64,000 nucleotides of DNA from Bacteroidales bacterium (lineage in GTDB: Bacteria; Bacteroidota; Bacteroidia; Bacteroidales; P3), in NCBI GenBank assembly GCA_017633985.1, contig JAGBOF010000016.1:35852-99851 (forward strand), written 5' to 3'. Below are positions 46,666-55,884 of the stretch, one piece after another (position 1 is the first letter of the stretch; every line of letters begins with the position of its first letter). The notes under the pieces were generated by a model, which was not told the origin of the DNA, made no database searches, and was given only the letters and a program-made list of their open reading frames with translations. A program made the translations under genes and the position numbers.

Positions 46666-46707
46666 CAGGACGGAGAGATTATTTCTAAGATTGATTTCTC
46701 CGTCCTG
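46666..46707. terminator. Second hairpin after the SLC13 gene
   Basis: CAGGACGGAGA (46666-46676) pairs perfectly with TCTCCGTCCTG (46697-46707). It is flanked by TTTT on the left and ATTTATTAAAA on the right. Confidence 0.65.
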
Positions 46708-46759
46708 ATTTATTAAAAAACAGTTTTACAAAACCGAATAATTTTCATGCAAAAATAAT

Positions 46760-46829
46760 ACGGCGTAAAAAAATTTTTTTACGCCGTATTATTTTATTAA
46801 TCACGCAGAATAATTTCTTAAAACGTCGT
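46760..46829. repeat. 21-bp phased heptamer array with 44-bp perfect palindrome
   Basis: Cores start at 46760 (ACGGCGT), 46781 (ACGCCGT), 46802 (CACGCAG) and 46823 (ACGTCGT), exactly 21 bp apart. The first two cores and their flanks make a perfect 44-bp palindrome with no loop, 46752-46795. It lies between the convergent SLC13 gene and the 1503-residue protein gene, in a 308-bp gap that otherwise holds the two hairpins above. Confidence 0.93.
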
Positions 46830-46898
46830 CTTTTTGTTCTCTCTTATAATCAGGCAGTTTCACTGGCGCTTTCCGTGCGGTTAAAATACCTTAAAACA

Positions 46899-49800
46899 TT
46901 AATCATCCTGCTCTTTAGAATCATTACCGCTGTCTTGATAATTGGAAAGTTCTATATTCTTTATAAATGTACGCTTTTCCGAAGGCGTGGACAACCTGAA
47001 GGTATATGTTTTGCCGTTCTTGCCTTTAAATTCCCTGTTCTTGGCATTTTTAACCAAGTCATTGAAATTATCATCCGAAGATATTGCTCCCATAGATGTG
47101 CCGTTGTATGCAAAATAGTACCAATTGTCCAAATCCTGTTCAAGATATATTCTGATTTCAGTATTGACTCCTGATTTTATCATCTGTATCTTTGCCCTGA
47201 CTTTCCTGTTCACCTGAATATTTCCCACTGTTGCCACCTCAACATCGGTAAGACCCAGATAGCAACGGCGTACAGGATCCCAGTTAAGCGTAACGTCGGT
47301 AAGCAATAATGAATAATCCAAAGCCGAAGGCATTTTCTCCCACTCTCCGTGCTCAATCAAGTCCTGATAAAGTTCTTCGCCTTTCTCGTTTCCGAACTTA
47401 TGATGCAAAAATTCCTGATATTTCTTTGAATTTTCAAAATCTATAACAGGTAAATTCATATCTTCGTACATTCCTTTGCCCATATAATCCAACGCTTCCT
47501 TGCTGAAAGGGAAGTTAAATGCCAAAGACATGCGTATATCAGCTCTTTCTCCGTTTGCATCGGCTTTTATCTGTCCGTAATTATCCATGCTGACCGCCGA
47601 ACCGACAGGTATACCCATTTCTATCTTACCTACACCCTGCGCATTGCACGAAGAATTGGATATTGTCAGGTAATCACCGACCACATTCTTCATATCAGCC
47701 AATTTTTCCTTGGATGCAATACGGTATTCATTCGATTTTTTGTCATAAGTCAAGAATCCCTGACCTTTGATAAACACATTGTCGGCTTCTTTATCCGAAG
47801 TAAAGAATGCAACTTTAGGTTTCAGAGTATTTTCATTAAACAATATTGAGGTGGTTATGCGGTTGCCTTCCACGTCAACAGGTGCTTCCGAAATAGGTAT
47901 GTATATATTGTCCGCATCCAAACGTGCCGAGAATTTCAACCACGGATTGTCTTTACCGTCATTGCAGTTTAACGCCAATGTAACGCCGCCGTCAAAACTC
48001 ATAACGCTGTCAGGTGCCGTTACCATAAGTTGTCCGAAGAATTTAAATGCCGTATTAAGATTCAAAGGTGCATCTTTGGTTATGTCAGCATAGCCCACGG
48101 AATATCCTATTGCAGAAGTAATGTCTTTAAAGAACACTTCGGTGACTTTTCCGTCCATATCCTTGTAATCAATGTACCCGTTAGCCGAATAAAGCTTACC
48201 CGAAGCAATATGGACACGTGCTTTTTTTACATAATGCATCTTCGTATCGGTATTAAATACTATTTCCGCCTTATCAATCGTATCCATTTGGGCTCCCGGA
48301 TGCAATACAACACGGTAACCGTCAGGACGTATGGCTGCATCGGCTGATTTAATCATGTAAACGCCGTCTGCGGTAAGTTCATTGGTCTGCAAATTCAGTT
48401 TGGCATCCACTGCACTGAATGTAAGCGAGTCTTGACTCGGGTGGACGGATGTGAAAACAGCTCCAGGTTGCGTAATATCTATTATTTCCTTCAACGGCTT
48501 TGATGCAATGCCCCCGTCATTAACCGAAGAAGAATTCTGCAATGCCAGAAGTTTATTCTGCATATCCCATGTAAACCTGTCTACCTGACAAACATATTGC
48601 AGATAAGGCAGATCATTCTGTTGCAATCCGTTTTTGGTTGTAAAACTTCCTTTTTTCGAATTATAATTAACTTCGGCTCTGACATCTTTGGCGTGGAATG
48701 CTACACTTCCACCGTCCAAAGCCATAAGTGTGAAATCCGAACTGTCGGCAGTAAACGAATCAGGTTGATACTTTATAATATCACTCTTAACAATCATTTC
48801 ATCGGTTTTGTTTTCTCCGCTTCCAGTCAACGCATTAGGATAAACTCTCAAATAACCGCTTTGAATTGATTGGTTGTTGGCGTACATATTAAACGCTTCC
48901 GCCTTTTGCTCTACAATCATATATCCTTGTGTAGGATAGAAATGTTCAGATGTTTTGGTAACATTGACAGAAGGGTTCTCGTAAGTAAACTTTGTTGTTT
49001 CGCAGAACATACTGTCAGGATGGAAAACAAACATCTTACTTTCGCTTTTCGAATCACCGTATTCAAATCTGCCCGTTCCCAACAAACCGTTGCATGACAA
49101 ATCTATGCTGTTATAATATTTAGCCTTACCGTTATACGCTGCCAACGGTTGCGAAGCAAAATCTTTCTTGAATCCCAAGGAATAATCTCTCATAACTACA
49201 AGCGGCTGCTGTATAGGAGCGAAGATACCTGCCGAGTTAAAAGTTCCTTTCAACACGATATCGTCGGTATGGAAAGTAAACATATTACGGATAACGAATG
49301 GTTCCAATTCATAATAGAATGTTGCAGTATCGTAAACACCGCCCTGAATCTTCGGACTGTTGTAATAAACGAAAGAATTCTTTAATGAAGACAACATAGG
49401 GTATCCGTCAATTTTCTTTATGCTTGACTTATTGTTTGCTTCGTCTATTACCAATTGACAATCCAGTTTACGTATCGGTGTCTGTATCTTAACCAATGTG
49501 TTTGTATCCTCAAAAGACGGAACGAAGAACACAAGGGAATCATTATTAGGCATATCAATAGTAAACTTTCCGTAATCAAACTTACAACCCGTTCCGCTCA
49601 TACGGAATCTTCCCGCAGCAACGGTGCCGTCAAATGAGAAATTCATGTTTTTCTGCATAACCATCTGCCCGTTAAGCGGAGTGATACGTACATTATGCGA
49701 ATCGGAAACGGAAAACGTTTCAATACCGCTTAATCTCAAATCCATATCATATATATTAAGCACCGCATTGGCTTCTCCGTTATGCGTGGTGGACTGCATG

Positions 49801-51410
49801 CGTATTGCATCGTAATCCTGACGTTTGTTGTTTGCCTTGATGTAATCGTATAATTTATCTTTTACTATCGCCGTTTCCCTGTATGATTCGTATGTAACGA
49901 ATCCGCTTAAAGACAAATTCATCAGAAGCATCTTACACTGGGTTTGATCATACCCTGTATACTGCGAAAAGTTCTTTACAGTTATTTCTTTCTTCCCGTA
50001 TTCATCCGTATAAGCCTTTACTTTGTACAAAGGACTTACATCGTCAATACCTTTTATCTTATACCAACGGTAATCAGAATAATAAGACATACTTTCTATT
50101 GTAGCGAATGCATCGTGTGACGGTCCTTTAACGGCGGAGAACTCTATGGTATGGTCATCCAGCCCCGCATAAACGGCTTCAGTATATATTTCAACCCCAT
50201 GATATGAATCCATCCACGGCGAAGATGATATACCTTTCTTCGTATCCGTACAAAGTATTATATGCGTGTTCTTATTATAGTTCATTTTCGTTCCCGGATG
50301 GTAAATACTGTCTTTTTCGTTTCCTTTTTCATTTACATAGAACGTAACCTGGCAATCTTCGGTAATTATACCTTCCCTTGAAAACGGATGTTCTATTGCT
50401 TTGGCAACCATAAACACACTTGATTCCTTATAAAACACCAAACGGGCAGGTTCTTTCTGCGATCCGGTACCTAAAAAGCGTCCTCCCTGTTGTGAGAATC
50501 CGCCTACGTAATCCACATTGGGAAATACACCTTTTATATATTCTGTCTTTTTATACGAAGTAAACTTCGGATAACGCGAATCCTTGCTTGTCTTATCCGT
50601 TATCTTATCTTCAAAAACGCCGTCCAATGTATAAGAAAAATATTCTTTATTTGTAAACACCACACTGTCCGCCTTAAAGCCTGCAGTCTTCAATTCCGCC
50701 GTATAATCATTTATCTTGCAAAAAACACTGTCCGTATTCAAACCGCTTCTTTCCCAATTAACCGTACCGCCGCGTCCTTCCCATTTATCCTCCATAAGGT
50801 ACAAACGACCCATCGTTGCATATACCGTATTGCTTCCTTTGGCTGCGGAATATGTCAGATTGATTGGGGTATTGAAATCGGCATAAACTCCCCTTTCGTT
50901 ATCAATACGGAACATATAAGGAGTCCCTTTATCAAACTCCCACTTCACCGTCTTGGACAAATACAGGCAATTATTTGCCAAAAGATTATAAGTCGCATTT
51001 ACGGCATTATTATATATCTTAATATTATGCTTATCCAAATACTCCTGCATACCTTTTAACCACTGGTTATAGCTTTCCGCTGTCTGGTTACTGCCCGTAA
51101 AAGCTATCTGCGTCATAAGAAAATCATAAAAACCGTTTCTTGCACGGATGTTTTTCTTCAACATAACCTGCGATAACTTGATAATATCTTTCTTATGCTG
51201 CGAATTAAACGTATTCCACACGCTGTCATAACGGTTAATCAAGCTTTCCCATTCTTTTTTCTGGTCCTTATTCATATTCGGATCGGTTTTGTACAATTCT
51301 TCCAACTCCTGAATATAATTATCCGCATTGCCGCTGAAACTTTTAAACCTTTGGGCAAATGCATCCGTACAAATAAACGCCAATACAATTATTAAAATAT
51401 ATTTTTTCAT
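46899..51410 (-). CDS. Giant secreted protein of unknown function (1503 residues)
   Basis: I do not recognise a named family. The signal peptide ends TDAFAQRF. A helical region to about residue 160 is followed by more than 1200 residues of beta-rich sequence with recurring short phrases of the type x-D-S-x-F and YNSKKGSFTT, as in long beta-solenoid or LptA/AsmA-like proteins. The end is highly charged (DSGNDSKEQDD), and there is no recognisable sorting domain. A periplasmic or outer-membrane-associated role fits. It follows prmA by four bases on the same strand, so they are probably cotranscribed. No internal tandem repeat is obvious at DNA level. Confidence 0.75.
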   Translation of the reverse strand: MKKYILIIVLAFICTDAFAQRFKSFSGNADNYIQELEELYKTDPNMNKDQKKEWESLINRYDSVWNTFNSQHKKDIIKLSQVMLKKNIRARNGFYDFLMTQIAFTGSNQTAESYNQWLKGMQEYLDKHNIKIYNNAVNATYNLLANNCLYLSKTVKWEFDKGTPYMFRIDNERGVYADFNTPINLTYSAAKGSNTVYATMGRLYLMEDKWEGRGGTVNWERSGLNTDSVFCKINDYTAELKTAGFKADSVVFTNKEYFSYTLDGVFEDKITDKTSKDSRYPKFTSYKKTEYIKGVFPNVDYVGGFSQQGGRFLGTGSQKEPARLVFYKESSVFMVAKAIEHPFSREGIITEDCQVTFYVNEKGNEKDSIYHPGTKMNYNKNTHIILCTDTKKGISSSPWMDSYHGVEIYTEAVYAGLDDHTIEFSAVKGPSHDAFATIESMSYYSDYRWYKIKGIDDVSPLYKVKAYTDEYGKKEITVKNFSQYTGYDQTQCKMLLMNLSLSGFVTYESYRETAIVKDKLYDYIKANNKRQDYDAIRMQSTTHNGEANAVLNIYDMDLRLSGIETFSVSDSHNVRITPLNGQMVMQKNMNFSFDGTVAAGRFRMSGTGCKFDYGKFTIDMPNNDSLVFFVPSFEDTNTLVKIQTPIRKLDCQLVIDEANNKSSIKKIDGYPMLSSLKNSFVYYNSPKIQGGVYDTATFYYELEPFVIRNMFTFHTDDIVLKGTFNSAGIFAPIQQPLVVMRDYSLGFKKDFASQPLAAYNGKAKYYNSIDLSCNGLLGTGRFEYGDSKSESKMFVFHPDSMFCETTKFTYENPSVNVTKTSEHFYPTQGYMIVEQKAEAFNMYANNQSIQSGYLRVYPNALTGSGENKTDEMIVKSDIIKYQPDSFTADSSDFTLMALDGGSVAFHAKDVRAEVNYNSKKGSFTTKNGLQQNDLPYLQYVCQVDRFTWDMQNKLLALQNSSSVNDGGIASKPLKEIIDITQPGAVFTSVHPSQDSLTFSAVDAKLNLQTNELTADGVYMIKSADAAIRPDGYRVVLHPGAQMDTIDKAEIVFNTDTKMHYVKKARVHIASGKLYSANGYIDYKDMDGKVTEVFFKDITSAIGYSVGYADITKDAPLNLNTAFKFFGQLMVTAPDSVMSFDGGVTLALNCNDGKDNPWLKFSARLDADNIYIPISEAPVDVEGNRITTSILFNENTLKPKVAFFTSDKEADNVFIKGQGFLTYDKKSNEYRIASKEKLADMKNVVGDYLTISNSSCNAQGVGKIEMGIPVGSAVSMDNYGQIKADANGERADIRMSLAFNFPFSKEALDYMGKGMYEDMNLPVIDFENSKKYQEFLHHKFGNEKGEELYQDLIEHGEWEKMPSALDYSLLLTDVTLNWDPVRRCYLGLTDVEVATVGNIQVNRKVRAKIQMIKSGVNTEIRIYLEQDLDNWYYFAYNGTSMGAISSDDNFNDLVKNAKNREFKGKNGKTYTFRLSTPSEKRTFIKNIELSNYQDSGNDSKEQDD

Positions 51411-51414
51411 GGTT

Positions 51415-52260
51415 TCAGATTTTTTTTAATACCAATAAAGCCCATTCATCCTTTGTTTTCTTATCGTAAAACGCCAAACCGTAAGGTTGTGCCGCATCCT
51501 GAAGTTCTTTTACATCTTCTTCGTAAAAACCGCTCAACACCAATAAACCGCCTTGCTTTATTTTAGGCGCATAATACTTTATATTATCCAAAAGAATATT
51601 CAAATTAATGTTTGCCAAAAACAAATCAAACAAGCAACCGTCCGTCATTTCACCGCTTGAACCCAATTTGACCGTAATGTCCACCTTATTGGCGGCGGCA
51701 TTGTCCATAGCATTGCGGTAAGCCCACTGATCTATATCGACACACTCTGCATACTCCGCCCCCATCTTCTTGCAAAGTATACCGAGCACCGCCGTACCGC
51801 ATCCCATATCCATAACATTCTTGCCTTGCATGTCAATAGCGGACAGATAATCTATTATCATGGCAGTTGTCGGGTGATTGGCAGTTCCGAACGACTGTTC
51901 GGGATTGATGATTATGTCATAGCGGACTTTTTTATACGGTTGCGTAGATTTTCTTATATGGCAAAAATCCCCGAAAAGCACACTCGGAGAAGTTTCTTCC
52001 CATATTCTGTTCCAGTTCTCGTCTTTGATAAACTTTATCTCATATCTCACCGAATCCTTATCGCTTATCAAAGAGCTATCTATCACATTTTGCAAACCGT
52101 CCTGATGAAAATCCTTTTCGGGACAATAAGCCTCAAAACTCTTACCGTCAATATCGACAAAGGAATCAAAACCTACCGACAACAAATCATTTTTAAGTAA
52201 ATCGGCATCATAACTGCGTGCTTTATTACCTAAAAAGAAATTCACCTGAAAGTAATTCAC
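51415..52260 (-). CDS. prmA: Ribosomal protein L11 methyltransferase
   Basis: The 281-residue protein has the PrmA motifs NPEQSFGTANHPTTAMII, GKNVMDMGCGTAVLGILCKKMG (SAM site), and LFLANINLNILLDNI. It trimethylates ribosomal protein L11. The start appears to be GTG at 52260, which gives the usual N-terminal YFQVNFFLG. tpiA lies 90 bp upstream on the same strand, and the giant unknown gene follows by four bases. Confidence 0.92.
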   Translation of the reverse strand: MNYFQVNFFLGNKARSYDADLLKNDLLSVGFDSFVDIDGKSFEAYCPEKDFHQDGLQNVIDSSLISDKDSVRYEIKFIKDENWNRIWEETSPSVLFGDFCHIRKSTQPYKKVRYDIIINPEQSFGTANHPTTAMIIDYLSAIDMQGKNVMDMGCGTAVLGILCKKMGAEYAECVDIDQWAYRNAMDNAAANKVDITVKLGSSGEMTDGCLFDLFLANINLNILLDNIKYYAPKIKQGGLLVLSGFYEEDVKELQDAAQPYGLAFYDKKTKDEWALLVLKKI

Positions 52261-52350
52261 TTGTTTTGTTATTGAATTGGGTAATACCGAAAGACTGTTT
52301 ACCGCATCAAAACATAATAAAAAATCTTTCGGTATTACGATTTGTGTTTA

Positions 52351-53109
52351 TCAAAAACTACATGCTATTTCTATAAAGTCTTTGCTTTTCAATGAAGCAC
52401 CGCCTATAAGACCTCCGTCTATATCTTCCATAGCAAACAAGTCTCTTGCATTGGACGGATTGCAGCTTCCGCCGTATAATATGGATACTTCCTGTGCTAC
52501 GTCGTCATTGTATTTATCGCAAATAAGCTTACGGATAAACGCATGGACTTCCTGTGCCTGTTCTTTGGTCGCCGTCTGTCCCGTACCTATTGCCCAAACA
52601 GGTTCGTATGCTATAACGCATCTTTGCATATCGTCAGCCGACAAATGGAATATGCCTTCTTCCACCTGATTGCGTATAACGTCCAAATATCTGCCCGATT
52701 CCCTTTCGTCAAGGCTTTCTCCTACGCACATAATAGGCGTGATGTCCTCCTGCAACAGCCTGTCTATCTTTTGTGATACGTCCTGGTTGGTTTCTTTGAA
52801 ATATTTGCGTCTTTCGCTGTGCCCTACTATACAATAATCCACGCCTAAAGATTTAAGCATTGAGGCACTTACTTCCCCTGTGTAGGCTCCGTTTTCAAAT
52901 TTGCTTACGTTTTGGGCTCCCGTAAAGAAGTCTCCGTCTTCGCTTACGTCACTTACCAATTCCAAATACGGAAAAGGCGGGCATACAATAACGTCAACGT
53001 CTGCCGTATCGTAATTACGCAATTCTTCTGCAATGCCGTTGATCAGGTCGTCAGCCTGCGGGAAAAGTTTGTTCATCTTCCAATTACCCGCAACAATATT
53101 TCTTCTCAT
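52351..53109 (-). CDS. tpiA: Triosephosphate isomerase
   Basis: The 252-residue TIM barrel is complete: RRNIVAGNWKMNK with the catalytic lysine, YCIVGHSERRKYF with the catalytic histidine, and AYEPVWAIGTGQTAT with the catalytic glutamate and loop 6. It interconverts dihydroxyacetone phosphate and glyceraldehyde 3-phosphate. It heads a probable tpiA-prmA-1503-residue-protein unit with a promoter at 53145-53152. Confidence 0.97.
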   Translation of the reverse strand: MRRNIVAGNWKMNKLFPQADDLINGIAEELRNYDTADVDVIVCPPFPYLELVSDVSEDGDFFTGAQNVSKFENGAYTGEVSASMLKSLGVDYCIVGHSERRKYFKETNQDVSQKIDRLLQEDITPIMCVGESLDERESGRYLDVIRNQVEEGIFHLSADDMQRCVIAYEPVWAIGTGQTATKEQAQEVHAFIRKLICDKYNDDVAQEVSILYGGSCNPSNARDLFAMEDIDGGLIGGASLKSKDFIEIACSF

Positions 53110-53144
53110 GATATAAAAGTTTTATTAAATTCTTTTTACAAGTG

Positions 53145-53152
53145 CAAAGATA
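53145..53152 (-). promoter_or_regulatory. Probable -7 box for tpiA
   Basis: Minus strand TATCTTTG followed by C, 36 bp before the tpiA ATG. Confidence 0.6.
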
Positions 53153-53356
53153 AATAAATTTTTTCAATAAACACACTCCGCTTAATTTTTATCTGCCATA
53201 CTATTTCACGGTTGCATATATTCAAATCATTTTTTCATTGCAGCAAACCAACCTTTCGTTACACCAACATTTTCTTTCTCCGTACCGTATTTTCTTATCT
53301 GCATGCCTTTCTATTTATTTCAAACGATAAATAACGCTGTCAAGGCGGCATTTTTT

Positions 53357-53573
53357 TGGCGGCATATATCATTTTTGCGATGCCTTATATCGTTTTCCTG
53401 ATGCCTTAAGGCTTATTGCTGCCGCCCTGTGGCGTATTAATTCTAAAAAAAGGGTTTTTTTGATGTAAAAAAACAGTTTTTTTGACCCGAAAAAACCCTT
53501 TTTTTGAGAATAAAACGCCACGGGGCGGCGGTAAGGTGCTTTAAAGCATCGGCACATTGTCAAAAGGCGGCAA
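53357..53573. repeat. Large imperfect palindrome with 21-bp phased heptamers
   Basis: Arms at about 53400-53461 and 53491-53550 are near-complementary: GATGC at the outside, then GCCGCCC / GGGCGGC, GTGGCG / CGCCAC, and AAAAAAAGGGTTTTTT / AAAAAACCCTTTTTTT near the tip. GC-rich heptamers start at 53357 (TGGCGGC), 53378 (CGATGCC), 53399 (TGATGCC), 53420 (TGCCGCC), 53483 (TGACCCG), 53525 (GCGGCGG), 53546 (GCATCGG) and 53567 (GCGGCAA), all in one 21-bp register. It fills most of the 573-bp gap between the divergent tpiA and recJ genes; the rest is AT-rich without a gene that I can see. Confidence 0.75.
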
Positions 53574-53636
53574 TGTAAAACGGTTTTAAGTTTAAAAATA
53601 ATCGCAATCTTACCATTATTTATGATTATTTTTTTG

Positions 53637-53644
53637 TAACTTTG
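53637..53644 (+). promoter_or_regulatory. Probable -7 box for recJ
   Basis: TAACTTTG followed by C, 38 bp before the recJ ATG. Confidence 0.6.
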
Positions 53645-53682
53645 CAAGTTATTAACACGGAATACAGAGAATATAATATATA

Positions 53683-55470
53683 ATGAGCAAACGGTGGAAA
53701 TATAAAGCCCAAGGAGACGCTGACAAAGTGGAAAGACTTGCCGGTTTACTCTGCATGCCTAAAGAAAACCCCACTGAAAAGGACAAAAGATGCTACAGAA
53801 TAGTTGCAAACCTATTGGTGCAACGCGGGATAGACACATTTGAGAAAGCAAAAGACTTTTTCCGTCCCGATTTAAACAAACTGCACAATCCTTTTCTGAT
53901 GGAAAACATGGAGCATGCGGTGGAAAGAATAATGGTTGCCGTATATGCCAAAGAGAAAATAATGGTTTACGGTGATTATGACGTGGACGGTACAAGTGCA
54001 GTGGCTTTGGTTTATTCTTATCTGTCTACTTTTTACGATAATCTGACATATTATGTCCCCGACAGGTACGAAGAAGGCTACGGAGTGTCATTCAAGGGCG
54101 TCGATACGGCTGAAAACGACGGCGTATCGCTTATAATTTGTTTGGATTGCGGTATTAAGGCTACCGAAGAGATTGCTTATGCGGGTGAAAAGGGAATAGA
54201 TTTCATTGTCTGCGACCATCATCTGCCTGGGAAGGAACTTCCCAAAGCCTATGCGATACTTGATCCGAAGCTTGAGGGATGCAAATATCCTTATGACGAA
54301 TTGAGCGGATGCGGAATAGGGTTTAAACTTATTCAGGCATTGCAGCAAAAACGCGGCAAACCTGCCGACGATCTGAAACAGTACTTGGATTTGGTTGCCA
54401 TATCCATTGCGGCGGACGTGGTGCCGCTTACAGGTGAGAACAGGATACTTGCCTTTCACGGTTTAAGGGTTTTGAACACCAAACCGCGTGTGGGTCTGGA
54501 GGCGATATTGGCTTGTGCGAATATTATACACGAAGACGCCGCTCTGCCTTATTATTTCAATAAGGTTTTGACCATTCAAGATTTAAGTTTCCTAATCGGT
54601 CCGCGTATCAATGCAGCTGGGCGTATGGACTCGGCATCCAAAGCCGTGGCTTTGCTGAAAACCAAAAACAAAGAGAAAGCCGAACGCATTGCCGAGGAGA
54701 TAAACGAAAGCAATGAGGACAGAAAAATTAAGGACCAAGTAGCTACCAAAGAAGCGCAGGAGGAAATATCCAACCACAAACTTGATCAACAAAAATGTAT
54801 CGTCCTTTGTAACGAAAATTGGCATCAGGGAGTTATCGGAATAGTTGCTTCGCGTATTGCGGAAGAACATTACAAACCTACAATCATCTTTACAAAGAAA
54901 AACGGCATACTTACAGGTTCGGCACGCAGCGTAAAAAACTTTGATATCTATTCGGCAATAGAAAAATGCAGGCATCTATTAACACACTTCGGAGGACACA
55001 AATTCGCAGCAGGCTTATCACTGAAAGAAGACAACTTTGCGGAATTCTGCCGCTTATTCGAAAAAGAAGTGGAAGACAACATGAGCCAAGACGGCATCTT
55101 GCCGGAGATTGATATTGATATGGAAATCTTATTGGGCGATGCAAGCGAAAAACTTCTTCGCATATTGTGGCAATTCGAACCCTTCGGACCCGAAAATAAC
55201 GAACCTGTATTTTCGTCTTCCGAGATATATGACGCCAACGGTGCGAGAAAAGTAGGCCGTAACCATTTAAAATTCTCCGCAATACCTATCAACGAAAACA
55301 TTTTGCCTATTTCCTGTATCGGATTTTCTCTTGCCCAACATTTTGAAACGCTTAAATCGGGCAAAAAGATAGATTTGTGCTATACGATAGAGGAAAACCG
55401 TTATCAAGGACGCAGGGAACTGCAATTAAACGTAAAAGACATAACAGAATCAAAAGATAATAATTATTAA
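53683..55470 (+). CDS. recJ: Single-stranded-DNA-specific exonuclease RecJ
   Basis: The 595-residue protein has the DHH phosphoesterase motifs VYGDYDVDGTSAVALVYS, IVCDHHLPGKELP, and DVVPLTGENRILAFHGL, then the DHHA1 domain (ARSVKNFDIYSAIEKC, HFGGHKFAAGLSL) and an OB fold at the C-terminus. RecJ degrades single-stranded DNA 5' to 3' in recombination and mismatch repair. The ferredoxin gene follows after five bases. Confidence 0.95.
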   Translation: MSKRWKYKAQGDADKVERLAGLLCMPKENPTEKDKRCYRIVANLLVQRGIDTFEKAKDFFRPDLNKLHNPFLMENMEHAVERIMVAVYAKEKIMVYGDYDVDGTSAVALVYSYLSTFYDNLTYYVPDRYEEGYGVSFKGVDTAENDGVSLIICLDCGIKATEEIAYAGEKGIDFIVCDHHLPGKELPKAYAILDPKLEGCKYPYDELSGCGIGFKLIQALQQKRGKPADDLKQYLDLVAISIAADVVPLTGENRILAFHGLRVLNTKPRVGLEAILACANIIHEDAALPYYFNKVLTIQDLSFLIGPRINAAGRMDSASKAVALLKTKNKEKAERIAEEINESNEDRKIKDQVATKEAQEEISNHKLDQQKCIVLCNENWHQGVIGIVASRIAEEHYKPTIIFTKKNGILTGSARSVKNFDIYSAIEKCRHLLTHFGGHKFAAGLSLKEDNFAEFCRLFEKEVEDNMSQDGILPEIDIDMEILLGDASEKLLRILWQFEPFGPENNEPVFSSSEIYDANGARKVGRNHLKFSAIPINENILPISCIGFSLAQHFETLKSGKKIDLCYTIEENRYQGRRELQLNVKDITESKDNNY

Positions 55471-55475
55471 ATATC

Positions 55476-55730
55476 ATGACAGATAAGACTGACATAACGA
55501 TTTGTTTGGGTTCTTCGTGTTTTGCCCGCGGCAATCAACAGAATCTGAAATTTATTCAGGAGTATTTGAAAAGCAAAGACCTGACTGCAAACGTTAATTT
55601 CAAGGGACAATTATGCAGCAAACTGTGTAACGAAGGCCCCGTGATAATTATTAACGGCGTGACATACAAAGACGTTAACAGAATCACATTGGAAGACATT
55701 TTGGACAAAACATTTCAAACTGCAAACTAA
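55476..55730 (+). CDS. Small thioredoxin-like [2Fe-2S] ferredoxin (NuoE-like)
   Basis: The 84-residue protein has the four cysteines of the thioredoxin-like ferredoxin fold: ICLGSSCFARGN and GQLCSKLCNEGPVIIINGV. It matches the C-terminal half of NuoE/HydC-type subunits, which pass electrons between a flavin site and other clusters. It is much shorter than NuoE and lacks the helical N-terminus, so it is a stand-alone ferredoxin. It is probably cotranscribed with recJ, an odd pairing. No partner oxidoreductase is seen here. Confidence 0.85.
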   Translation: MTDKTDITICLGSSCFARGNQQNLKFIQEYLKSKDLTANVNFKGQLCSKLCNEGPVIIINGVTYKDVNRITLEDILDKTFQTAN

Positions 55731-55787
55731 TTTTCATTAAACGTTTTGCCTTCTTGAAAACAATATTTACGGCTGTCAAGAAATAAG

Positions 55788-55857
55788 ACGCCGTCTTGCA
55801 AAATTAATCTGCGTGATTAATAAAATAATCTGCGAGAAGAAAAAATTATTCTCGCAG
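55788..55857. repeat. 21-bp phased heptamer array, four cores
   Basis: Cores start at 55788 (ACGCCGT), 55809 (CTGCGTG), 55830 (CTGCGAG) and 55851 (CTCGCAG), exactly 21 bp apart. Cores three and four are reverse complements and extend to a 17-bp stem from AAAATAATCTGCGAGAA to its complement. It lies between the convergent ferredoxin and M6 protease genes and can act as a terminator for both. Confidence 0.92.
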
Positions 55858-55884
55858 ATTATTTTGACGTTTTGTAACCTCTTA

